Assembly: GCF_017168255.1 (NCBI RefSeq)
Contig: NZ_JABFAP010000001.1
Coordinates: 13,739-66,780, forward strand
Direction: 5' to 3'
Source: Agrococcus sp. KRD186
GTDB taxonomy: Bacteria > Actinomycetota > Actinomycetes > Actinomycetales > Microbacteriaceae
Length of the DNA stretch: 53,042 nucleotides
A program made the translations under genes and the position numbers. Numbering within the stretch: the first letter of the stretch is position 1; each line of letters starts with the position of its first letter. The notes beneath the pieces were generated by a model, which was given only the letters and a program-made list of their open reading frames with translations, did no database searches and was not told where the DNA came from. Below, piece by piece: positions 41,781 through 49,252 of this stretch.

Positions 41781-41879
41781 GCGGGACCTCGTGACGGTTC
41801 GGCTGGGGTGGGGGACTCTGCAGAGTGTACCCCGGAGTCTCAACTGACGGTAGAGGGTTTCGGGTCCGAGCCCGCGGAC

Positions 41880-42125
41880 TCAGATCGCGCGCTGCCAGAC
41901 CTGATCGCGCATCATCAGCACGATGGGCGCGCCCTCATGGTCGTGCGCGCGCAGCCGCAGATAGGTGAGGTCAGCGCCGGCGACGATCTTGTCGACCGGC
42001 ACGGTGGCGGTCTCGGCCCACTCGTGCAGGCTCGTGGCGCCGTTGACGGTGGACTGGAGGTCGGCGAGGATCGCGGCGATGTCGGTGCTGGTGTAGGCGG
42101 CTGGCCGCGGGAGATCGGTCTGCAT
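41880..42125 (-). CDS. Small hypothetical protein
   Basis: 81 residues starting MQTDLPRPAAYTSTDIAAIL, with ATSLHEWAETATVPVDKIVA in the middle and a basic end DQVWQRAI. There is no signal peptide, helix-turn-helix or membrane segment. Codon use is typical of real genes here, with strongly G/C third positions. Family not recognised. It points towards the protease and lies 129 bp from the divergent EcsC gene. Confidence 0.65.
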   Translation of the reverse strand: MQTDLPRPAAYTSTDIAAILADLQSTVNGATSLHEWAETATVPVDKIVAGADLTYLRLRAHDHEGAPIVLMMRDQVWQRAI

Positions 42126-42254
42126 GCTCGGAACGTACCCCGAACGTGTACCCCAATGGCTGGGAAGTCGGTGGGTGAACGCTGAGGGCGCCGGCGCTGA
42201 TCAGACTGGCATGATGTGAGGAAAACTGGCATATGCCTGAGACGAGGTTGTCGC

Positions 42255-43522
42255 ATGTCTGAAGAGATCCACGCTGACGAAACTGCTGTTGAACGTGCTT
42301 CCACCGAGCGCGGCAATCTGCCAGCTGCCGTTGCCGAGCACGCGAAGGACGTAGCCAAGTCGCAGGGCTTCCAAGCCCAGATGTTCAAAGCGATCGCAGT
42401 TCAGCGACCGCTGGTCATGGAGTACCTGCGGTCGGTGCGCCGCGACAAGCCCGACGCTTCGCCCGCAGACGTGCTGAAAGAACTCGACAACCGCTATGTC
42501 GCGAGTGTGACGCTGGCGAGCTCTGGGGTCGGCGCCTCCGCGATGATCCCCGGTGTCGGTATTCCGGTCGCGCTGGTCTCGGCGTGGCCGACCTGCTCTT
42601 CTTCTACGAGACGAGTGCCCTCTACGTGCTCGCCGTGGCGGAGATGCACGACATTCCCGTGACGGATGCTGAGCGCGCACAACCGCTCGTGCTCGGAATG
42701 CTGCTTGGTCAGCGTTCGCAGAGCCAGGTGAGCAAGATCGTCATGTCCGCTGCCGGTGTCGGCGCCGTAGATCAGGCTCGCGCGAAAGCCGCCGGCGCCG
42801 TCGGCAAGAAGATTCCGAATGGTTGGGGTGAGGTGCTCACGCAGCACCTGCCTGAATCGTCGCTCGCACCGCTGACCCTGGTGCTGGGTCGCGAGTCGGC
42901 GAAGGCAGGAGGCAAGGTCGCCGCCGGAACCTTCGGCAAGGCGATCCCCTTCGGCATCGGTGCCGTCATCGGTGGAGTCGGAAGCTTCACGTTCGGTCGG
43001 GACGTCGTGAAGGCATCGCACCTGGCATTCCCGGAACGGCCGACTGCCTTCCCGGAGTGGCTCAATGACTTCGAGAAGCCCGACCGAGTGTCAGCGGAGC
43101 CGCCTCGAGCACTGGTTGCACTGCAGAGCGCCGGAGCCACCGCCAAAGACTTCGGAGAGGAGGTCTGGGACAAGGTCGGCAAGGCGACGGAGGCATTCCG
43201 CTCGGTTGACCTCGATGGTGACGGGATTCCGGACGAAGCGAGAGCCCTGACAGCGGTCAAAGGCGCGGGTCGAGCAATCGCCGACACGGCCGGTGCCGCG
43301 GGCGGCAAGGCCGCGGGAGTGTTCCGTTCGGTCGACCTCGATGGTGACGGTGTGCCGGACGAGCCTCAGGCGTTGACGGCTGTCAAGGGCGTCAGCGGCG
43401 CAATTGCCGGTACCGCGGGCCTTGTCGGAGGAAAGGCCGCGTCGCTCTTCAGGCGCAACAGACGAGCAGAGGATGCGGACCCCAAGTCGAGCAGCGATTC
43501 CGCAGCGCCGGCTGAGGAGTAG
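42255..43522 (+). pseudogene. EcsC-family protein with DxDGDG repeats, frameshifted
   Basis: ATG 42255 has GAGG upstream. The first frame gives SEEIHADETAVERASTERGN and reaches GASAMIPGVGIPVALVSA near 42583; the second continues VADLLFFYETSALYVLAVAE and on to residue 420. Restoring one G in the run TCGGCGTGG would join them, so a single-base loss (or a sequencing error) breaks the gene. EcsC proteins are poorly understood membrane-associated factors. The C-terminus has two tandem units, each FRSVDLDGDG, then PDE, ALTAVKG and a glycine/alanine-rich stretch. D.DGDG is a calcium-binding loop pattern. Confidence 0.8.
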
Positions 43523-43543
43523 ACGCGTGCAGGTGCGCTCCTC

Positions 43544-43820
43544 GACCGGCGCCGGCTCCTTCGCGCCCACCGGGTTGACGACCTTCGCGCCCTCGACCGG
43601 GGTGGTGCGTGCCGGCATCCGCTTCATGATGCGACGGATGTTGAGCCAGGCGATGAGGCCGGCGATGGCGAGGATGACGAGCGCCGGCATTACCACCAGC
43701 TCCTCGAGCGAGCGCTGCTCCGAGAGCAGGCTCTCGAGCTCGCCGGTGCGCTGCGTCGCTGCGCCTCGACCTCGAGCAGCAGCGTCTCGGCCGCGGTCGT
43801 CAGCGGCTCGGCGACTCAGC
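43544..43820 (-). pseudogene. DUF4349 gene, 3' partial copy 1
   Basis: Reads LESLLSEQRSLEELVVMPAL then VILAIAGLIAWLNIRRIMKR and the tail VVNPVGAKEPAPVE, matching the end of the full gene at 47527-48504. Relative to it about 46 codons are missing in frame (STLEVQ to GLGQAM), and the start is degraded. It ends next to hipA, so hipBA lies between this fragment and copy 2 (45612-45980). Confidence 0.85.
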
Positions 43821-43862
43821 CCCGGTACCCCCGCGAGTGGCGCGGGCGAGAGCGGGCCGGCC

Positions 43863-45257
43863 TCAGGTGTCTTGCGAGCCGCGCGTGAAGCGGCCGCCCG
43901 ACGGTGTGCCTGCTGGAGACCGTCGCCGGAGCGCCGCGTGGTCATCCGAGCCAGACCGATCGACCGTGTTCGGCTCGTGCGTGATGACGAGATTCGACCA
44001 CTGCATGATGCCATCCACAGTGGAAGCGATCAGCGGATGGCGGAGGTTCTGTTCGCCGAGCGCCCGCTGTGCATCGAGAAGGGCATCGCCGAGCGGTTCG
44101 ACGATGTTGGCGATCAGGAGCCGAGCATGTTCCTCGCGTATGCCAAGCCGACGAGCTTCTTTGACCAATCCGTCGGCATTGATGCTGTGAAAGGCGTATT
44201 CGCCGTCGACCGACATCGCCGACAGCCGTCGCTTCGAGCCGGGGTCGTAGCCCGCCGTGGAGACGAGGTCGTACAGCGGCGAGAGGCGTGCGCTGGGGCC
44301 CTCGAGCAGCAGCGAGTAGTTCTTCGCATGCGCGTCTGTCCCGAGCACGGCCACGTTGAACACGAGTCCCTGGAAGAACGCCTCGGCGGCGCGGGTCCGG
44401 TCATCGCGTCGCAGGCTCGCCGACAGCAGCTGGCCGATGGCGGCGACGCCGGGGCCGCCATCCTCGCGCTGGTACTTCTTCGACGTTGGTAGCCCCAGCG
44501 ACTGCAGGAGATCCTCCTGATGGATTCGCCGCACCAGTTTCCCATCGGTGCGACGGTCGAAGCGTTCGATGACCAGCGCGCGGAGTTCGCCGTCGGGGCT
44601 CTGCCAAGGCTCGGTGCGCGCGACGTCGAGGCCGAGGCTCGCGGCCGCCATCATCGTGAGCCGCTCGGGGATGTCGAGTGCGTAGAGCTGCGCGTTCGCC
44701 GAGGTGTCGGGTTTGAGGATGTGCGTGGTGGCCACGCCCCGATCGGCGAAGTACCAACCGCCTGCACTGCGGGCGAGTGCGATCTTTGGCTGCGCACCAG
44801 CCAGACTGAGTCGGAAGGCGTGTTCGGGGGGCGGTGCGCCAGTTTCGTATGTGGCGACCGCCCGGCGCAGTGCGTCGGCCATGCGCTCGTCGTCGACGGG
44901 ATCACCGCCGGGGCGCTGTGACGGGTCGTCGTCAGGCTCTTCGCCTGCCGGGACGAGCTGCATCGCCCCTGCGGTGTCGCGGCCGATGTGCTGCAGCATC
45001 GAGAACGGGTTCCGCGGGGAGACGCCGTGCTCGCGCGCGATCGCCTCCCGTGCCTTGTCGTTGTCGGGCAGCAGGCCGTCGAGCCAAGCGAGCGGTGCCT
45101 TGCCGGAGTGTTCGCGTGTGTACGTCGGCATCGACAAACTGAGCGGCGTCGCATGCTCGTCGCGCCCGGGTGTGTACTCGAAGCGCACCGCGCCTCCAGC
45201 GCTCATGGTGAAGGCGCCCGCGAGTTCGCCGTCCATGTAGGCGTCGAGTTGCTTCAT
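43863..45257 (-). CDS. hipA: HipA-type serine/threonine kinase toxin
   Basis: 464 residues from ATG 45257, overlapping the hipB stop by 4 nt (ATGA). The N-subdomain has MDGELAGAFTMSAGGAVRFE and LAWLDGLLPDNDKAREAIA. The kinase core shows RLSLAGAQPKIALARSAGG (P-loop-like), ATTHILKPDTSANAQLYAL, the catalytic loop FNVAVLGTDAHAKNYSLLLE near 320 and SPLYDLVSTAGYDPGSKR. HipA kinases phosphorylate aminoacyl-tRNA synthetases and induce dormancy; the antitoxin HipB binds and represses. The last 40 residues are basic and unusual. The module lies between two DUF4349 fragments. Confidence 0.93.
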   Translation of the reverse strand: MKQLDAYMDGELAGAFTMSAGGAVRFEYTPGRDEHATPLSLSMPTYTREHSGKAPLAWLDGLLPDNDKAREAIAREHGVSPRNPFSMLQHIGRDTAGAMQLVPAGEEPDDDPSQRPGGDPVDDERMADALRRAVATYETGAPPPEHAFRLSLAGAQPKIALARSAGGWYFADRGVATTHILKPDTSANAQLYALDIPERLTMMAAASLGLDVARTEPWQSPDGELRALVIERFDRRTDGKLVRRIHQEDLLQSLGLPTSKKYQREDGGPGVAAIGQLLSASLRRDDRTRAAEAFFQGLVFNVAVLGTDAHAKNYSLLLEGPSARLSPLYDLVSTAGYDPGSKRRLSAMSVDGEYAFHSINADGLVKEARRLGIREEHARLLIANIVEPLGDALLDAQRALGEQNLRHPLIASTVDGIMQWSNLVITHEPNTVDRSGSDDHAALRRRSPAGTPSGGRFTRGSQDT

Positions 45258-45478
45258 GACCGAGCATCCGCGCCGGGGTGCACCGAGAGCTCGAGCCCGA
45301 GCACGTCGAGCACGTCGAGCAGGAGTCGGAGATCGAGGGCCGGTTTGCCGCGCTCGACTGCCGACACCCACTCTCTGCTGACACCGGCCTCATCTGCGAG
45401 CCGCTGCTGCGACCAGTCTCGTTCGAGACGGGTTCGACGCACCGCAGCTCCAGCGGCCTTCGTGGTCGGTATCCGCAT
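45254..45478 (-). CDS. hipB: HipB-type antitoxin and autorepressor
   Basis: 74 residues. The XRE helix-turn-helix is RLERDWSQQRLADEAGVSRE followed by WVSAVERGKPALDLRLLLDV. A short C-terminal tail (HPGADARS) may reach HipA. GAGGGAGC lies upstream of the ATG. The operon start is preceded by three related inverted half-site pairs (45494-45563), which fits autoregulation. Confidence 0.92.
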   Translation of the reverse strand: MRIPTTKAAGAAVRRTRLERDWSQQRLADEAGVSREWVSAVERGKPALDLRLLLDVLDVLGLELSVHPGADARS

Positions 45479-45493
45479 CGCCGCTCCCTCGCA

Positions 45494-45563
45494 TGTGCAT
45501 GATCGAACTCACACCGTCACGTGTACGTTCATGCACATTACGGGATGTGCACGATCAAGCACA
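45494..45563 (-). promoter_or_regulatory. Multi-site operator upstream of hipBA
   Basis: Three related sites. TGTGC ATGATCGA ACTCA is at 45494-45511; TGTAC GTTCAT GCACA is at 45522-45537; TGTGC ACGATCAA GCACA is at 45546-45563, the last a perfect 5-8-5 palindrome. All share TGTGCA(T/C)GA-like halves on one strand or the other. They cover the region just before hipB, as expected for cooperative HipB binding. Confidence 0.6.
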
Positions 45564-45611
45564 AGTCTCAGGTTCTCGAGTCTCCTCGACCCGCGACGTC
45601 GGCGGGGTTAC

Positions 45612-45980
45612 TCAACCGGCGCCGGCTCCTTCGCGCCCACCGGGTTGACGACCTTCGCGCCCTCGACCGGGGTGGTGCGTGCCGGCATCCGCTTCATGAT
45701 GCGACGGATGTTGAGCCAGGCGATGAGGCCGGCGATGGCGAGGATGACGAGCGCCGGCATCGCCTGACCCAGGCCGAACAGGAAGGTGGCGCCCCAGGCG
45801 AGGAAGCCCTGCCAGCCGTTCACCAGGCCGTCGAGGAAGCTGGGCGTGCCGGTCGGGCCCTCGACGGTCGTCGAGCGGATCTGCACCTCGAGCGTCGACA
45901 TCGCCACCAGCTCCTCGAGCGAGCGCTGCTGCGAGAGCAGGCTCTCGAGCTCGCTGGTGCGCTGCGTCAGCTGCGCCTCG
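45612..45980 (-). pseudogene. DUF4349 gene, 3' partial copy 2
   Basis: Almost identical to the last 120 codons of the full gene at 47527: SQQRSLEELVAMSTLEVQIR, then TPSFLDGLVNGWQGFLAWGA and the tail VVNPVGAKEPAPVE. Similarity stops at about 45980, where the unrelated plus-strand gene 45988 begins. It lies between hipBA and the unknown three-gene operon. Confidence 0.9.
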
Positions 45981-45987
45981 ATAGCGC

Positions 45988-46398
45988 ATGGCTACGATGG
46001 CGTTCGTGGAGGCGGGGCACGCAGACGATGAGGCGATAGTGCGCCTCTGGCGCTGGGATGCGGACCGGCTGCGCATCGATGCGATCGCTGACCAGCGAGA
46101 TCGAGCAGACGACGGAGCCGATGCCATCGCGTCAATCTCTGCGTTCGCGATGCCCTTCGGGCCAGATCGGTCGCGAGAGGTTGCAGAAGAGATGGCGCTC
46201 GCGGCCGCGCTCGCAGAGCGAAGCGCAAACTGGGTGACCTTCACTTCGCGATCCAGGCTCGAGGCTGCTGGGTTCGAAGTCTTCCACGACGAACCGCCGC
46301 CGTGTCATGTCGGCGTGCGCATAGCAGATGTCGAGGATGACGAAGAACTACTGCGACTAGAGTCAGTGTTCAATGAGAGGGAGAGGAGGAAGCCATGA
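45988..46398 (+). CDS. Hypothetical protein, first gene of unknown three-gene operon
   Basis: 136 residues. It begins MATMAFVEAGHADDEAIVRL and contains DAIASISAFAMPFGPDRSRE and ANWVTFTSRSRLEAAGFEVF, with an acidic end DVEDDEELLRLESVFNERER. It is soluble and probably alpha/beta; I do not recognise a family. The stop overlaps the next ATG (ATGA), and that gene overlaps the third in the same way, so all three are translated together. The start lies only 8 bp from the DUF4349 fragment, so the promoter must be within or across the repeat. Confidence 0.7.
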   Translation: MATMAFVEAGHADDEAIVRLWRWDADRLRIDAIADQRDRADDGADAIASISAFAMPFGPDRSREVAEEMALAAALAERSANWVTFTSRSRLEAAGFEVFHDEPPPCHVGVRIADVEDDEELLRLESVFNERERRKP

Positions 46399-46781
46399 CC
46401 AGCGTTCACCTGCACACTCGACCCCGCGTCGAGGTTGACCCAAACCGGCACAGTCGTCGTCGGCCCGGTTTGCTCCCCGTGCCCTTGGAGCACACGCCGT
46501 TCGGCCTCACTCCAAACCAGCGTGTCACCGCGGTGCAATCTGATGATCGCGGCCCCGACTTCGTGGGAGTCGCACGAGTAGCCGAAATCGATGCGGCTCG
46601 TGGGCTTGTGTACTTGGATGTTGACTGGCAGTCGTTCCAAGAGGACGCGTTTCAGGTGTCGGAAGCTTCGGGGCTGAAACACATCAACTTTGTTGCATCA
46701 GGAAAGACGTTGCGCCTGATCGGCCGGGCATCGACCAGCGGTTCTGAGCGCAGTCTTTCCCATACACGGATCGCAGGATGA
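46395..46781 (+). CDS. Hypothetical protein, second gene of unknown three-gene operon
   Basis: 128 residues. A basic proline-rich N-terminus (RPRVEVDPNRHSRRRPGLLP) is followed by a probable small beta domain TPFGLTPNQRVTAVQSDDRG and ARVAEIDAARGLVYLDVDWQ. No membrane segment or catalytic motif is visible. Overlaps by 4 nt with both neighbours. Confidence 0.7.
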   Translation: MTSVHLHTRPRVEVDPNRHSRRRPGLLPVPLEHTPFGLTPNQRVTAVQSDDRGPDFVGVARVAEIDAARGLVYLDVDWQSFQEDAFQVSEASGLKHINFVASGKTLRLIGRASTSGSERSLSHTRIAG

Positions 46782-47191
46782 GACTTCTCGCTTCGTTCGT
46801 CTGTGATGCCGCAAGCATTCGCGAGAATCTCGGGCAAATTCTCGGCGCAGGTGTGAGTCGTATCAGGCCCGAGACGTACCCGGTGCCCATCGGTGTCGAC
46901 TTCTTCGCGCTGCTCGAGGTCTCGGGCATCGGCACTCAGTCGGCCACCGAGATCAGCATTGCGCTGCGTCAAGCCGCTACCCAAGTCCCAGTGAGCGAGA
47001 TCAGCGCCACTCTCGACTTTCCGGAGATTCAGCGAACCGGAGCCGAGACCCTGAACGTGCCGATGGTCTTTCCAACGCGATACATGATTGTGTCGGAACC
47101 CGGAGAGTACGAGTTCGTCCTCACTATTCCAGGCGTAGATCTCGTCGCAGTGCCGCTCACTATGCGGCCTGGCTCAGCGCACGAGGAGTAG
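46778..47191 (+). CDS. Hypothetical protein (DUF6941-like), third gene of unknown operon
   Basis: 137 residues. LLASFVCDAASIRENLGQIL then GAGVSRIRPETYPVPIGVDF and, at the end, EYEFVLTIPGVDLVAVPLTM. The order (opening strand, GK.ILGAG-type turn, P..P, then a beta-sandwich-like tail) reminds me of the DUF6941 group, small proteins often found beside phage-defence or toxin genes. This is a resemblance by eye only. ATG overlaps the preceding stop by 4 nt. Confidence 0.65.
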   Translation: MRLLASFVCDAASIRENLGQILGAGVSRIRPETYPVPIGVDFFALLEVSGIGTQSATEISIALRQAATQVPVSEISATLDFPEIQRTGAETLNVPMVFPTRYMIVSEPGEYEFVLTIPGVDLVAVPLTMRPGSAHEE

Positions 47192-47220
47192 TCGACGCTC
47201 GCGAACGGTTCTGCATCCCG

Positions 47221-47445
47221 TCAGACTTTGACTAGCCCGCGCTGCTTCGCCCACGGCCCGGGGTTCCGCAGCTGGTAGGCATTTTCGGCCGCTCGGCGGT
47301 GGCTGATTCGCGTGATTCCGCGGTTCTTGGCGTCGACGAGCGGCAGATTCTGTAGGCACACGACTGTCGGAGTGTCGGACTGGGAACTGAGGCCGATACG
47401 CCGGTCCGAGCCGACCCTGTAGTAACACGACCCCCACACGCCCAA
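47221..47445 (-). CDS. Possible small hypothetical protein or gene remnant
   Basis: 74 codons containing TPTVVCLQNLPLVDAKNRGI and ISHRRAAENAYQLRNPGPWA, ending LVKV. The composition looks protein-like but the start (TTG) has no ribosome site and no family is recognised. It may be the tail of a deleted gene. It lies in the 335-bp gap between the unknown operon and the DUF4349 gene, where I see nothing else. Confidence 0.3.
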   Translation of the reverse strand: MGVWGSCYYRVGSDRRIGLSSQSDTPTVVCLQNLPLVDAKNRGITRISHRRAAENAYQLRNPGPWAKQRGLVKV

Positions 47446-47526
47446 CCGTCAACTTCCGCGCCACCGCGCGGAATCCCGGGCAACGTGTGCTCACCAGTTG
47501 CGGAACTCCGGACGGCGTGGAGCAAT

Positions 47527-48504
47527 CTATTCGACCGGCGCCGGCTCCTTCGCGCCCACCGGGTTGACGACCTTCGCGCCCTCGACCGGGGTGGTGCGTG
47601 CCGGCATCCGCTTCATGATGCGACGGATGATGAGCCAGGCGATGAGGCCGGCGAGGGCGACGATGACGAGCGTCGGCATCGCCTGACCCAGGCCGAACAG
47701 GAAGGTGGCGCCCCAGGCGAGGAAGCCCTGCCAGCCGTTCACCAGGCCGTCGAGGAAGCTGGGCGTGCCGGTCGGGCCCTCGACGGTCGTCGAGCGGATC
47801 TGCACCTCGAGCGTCGACATCGCCACCAGCTCCTCGAGCGAGCGCTGCTGCGAGAGCAGGCTCTCGAGCTCGCTGGTGCGCTGCGTCAGCTGCGCCTCGA
47901 CCTCGAGCAGCGTCTCGGTGTCGGCCGCGGTCGTCAGCAGCTCGGTGAGGCGCTCGACGGATGCCCGTGAGGCGTTCACTCGCACCTCGAGATCGCGCAC
48001 CTGGTTGGTGACGACCTCTTCGCCCAGGTCGAGCGTGGCGACCTCGCCGAGGCCGCGCAGCGCGTCGAGCATGCCGGGCACCTCGGTGGCCGGCACCCGC
48101 ACGGTGAGGATGGCCCAGGCGGGCTCGAAGTCGGTCGAGGCGCCTTCGGCCCGGCGGTCGATCGTGCCGCCACGTGCCACCGCGGCGTCAGAGACCGCAT
48201 CCGCCACCTGGAGGGGATCGCCGGCGCGCATCGAGACGCTGCCGGTGACGATGACCGCGCGATCCTCGTCGACTGCGGCCTCGGGCTGGCCGCCGCCGGA
48301 GGCGCTCATATCGGAGCCGTCGCCGGCGGCGCCCATGTCGCCGCCGCTCTCTTCCTGCGGCATCTCGACGACGGGCCAGTCGGGCGCGGACTGAAAGCCG
48401 GGTTCAGCGGCGGGGGAGACGGACGTGCCCGCAGCGGAGCAGCCGGCGAGGAGGACGGTGCCGGCGATGACGATGCCGGCCATCGAGAGGAGTCTGCGGG
48501 TCAT
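47527..48504 (-). CDS. DUF4349-domain lipoprotein, full copy
   Basis: 325 residues. The signal MTRRLLSMAGIVIAGTVLLA ends in the lipobox LLAGC, so it is lipidated and exported. A flexible Gly/Ser-rich segment leads to the DUF4349 domain: RAVIVTGSVSMRAGDPLQVA, ILTVRVPATEVPGMLDALRG, and a coiled coil around QTQRTSELESLLSQQ-like residues near 215-235. A C-terminal transmembrane helix (TLVIVALAGLIAWLIIRRIM) is followed by a basic tail. Function unknown; it may sense or brace the envelope. Its 3' third is duplicated at 45612-45980 and 43544-43820. Confidence 0.9.
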   Translation of the reverse strand: MTRRLLSMAGIVIAGTVLLAGCSAAGTSVSPAAEPGFQSAPDWPVVEMPQEESGGDMGAAGDGSDMSASGGGQPEAAVDEDRAVIVTGSVSMRAGDPLQVADAVSDAAVARGGTIDRRAEGASTDFEPAWAILTVRVPATEVPGMLDALRGLGEVATLDLGEEVVTNQVRDLEVRVNASRASVERLTELLTTAADTETLLEVEAQLTQRTSELESLLSQQRSLEELVAMSTLEVQIRSTTVEGPTGTPSFLDGLVNGWQGFLAWGATFLFGLGQAMPTLVIVALAGLIAWLIIRRIMKRMPARTTPVEGAKVVNPVGAKEPAPVE

Positions 48505-48640
48505 GCTTCCAGCGTGCGCGCAAACTTTCTGAAGCACAGCCCAACCTTTGCGATGACTTGGGCGTCAGCGGTGTTTGGACTGTCCCGTTGTGTGGGCGCG
48601 TCTCTCCCGCGCGTCGGTGGATGCTGGTATATTTCCTGGT

Positions 48641-49252
48641 ATGAATTCCGAAGGACATCCGGACAGCGAGCGCGTGTTGGCCGACTTGGGCGACGGCTTT
48701 GTCCACTCGTTCATCGAGGCTGTCGACGGTGCGCGCGAAGACTTCGTCGCACTGAGGGATTGGCAACCGGGATGGTTTCCGAGCTTCACGGGCCGATTCA
48801 CAGCCAACTTCCTCCACGAGCGGATCTGGGATCGGCTCATCCGGGCCGTCCATGGCATGGAGGGGATTCACATCGTCGATCGCGAACCCGTGCGCGAGGT
48901 CCGCAGCGGCACCAGATACCTCATCCGGATCAAGCGTCATCACCCGGGCGACCGCATCTCGGCGTATCCCACGGAGGGCTCGAGCGCCTTTTGGTCGAAC
49001 AGTCTGCTGACGCTCGACGGCTTGGAGTCGTTCGGACTCGCAGTGGGTTACTTCTGGGACGCCGCCCTGCACGCCGTCGGAGACCCGATCCTGTCCTTTC
49101 GCGACGGCAAGGACAACCCGATCTGGGCGATCCGACTTCGTCGCGACGCAGGCAACGCCACTGGCTTCTCCTGGTCGCCTGTCGAGCCCGATCTCCCGGA
49201 GCTCGACCTCAGCGGTGTCATGGATGAGGCAGCGGACGAGACTGGCTCATGA
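48641..49252 (+). CDS. Hypothetical protein coupled to ImmA/IrrE protease
   Basis: 203 residues from ATG 48641. It starts MNSEGHPDSERVLADLGDGF and includes REDFVALRDWQPGWFPSFTG, RIWDRLIRAVHGMEGIHIVD and RTRYLIRIKRHHPGDRISAY-like basic strands, later LGLAVGYFWDAALHAVGDP. There is no signal peptide or membrane helix. The stop overlaps the ATG of the HTH-ImmA/IrrE gene (ATGA). Such pairs can be toxin-antitoxin or stress-switch modules in which the peptidase cleaves a regulator. I cannot name the family. Confidence 0.75.
   Translation: MNSEGHPDSERVLADLGDGFVHSFIEAVDGAREDFVALRDWQPGWFPSFTGRFTANFLHERIWDRLIRAVHGMEGIHIVDREPVREVRSGTRYLIRIKRHHPGDRISAYPTEGSSAFWSNSLLTLDGLESFGLAVGYFWDAALHAVGDPILSFRDGKDNPIWAIRLRRDAGNATGFSWSPVEPDLPELDLSGVMDEAADETGS

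Noticed and set aside
42201-43021. Minus-strand frames of 159 and 175 codons over the EcsC region
   Set aside because: Antisense shadows; the plus-strand frames have a ribosome site, family motifs and internal repeats.
43250-43460. Short direct repeats as a mobile or CRISPR repeat
   Set aside because: They are in-frame protein repeats (FRSVDLDGDG units) of the EcsC-like gene.
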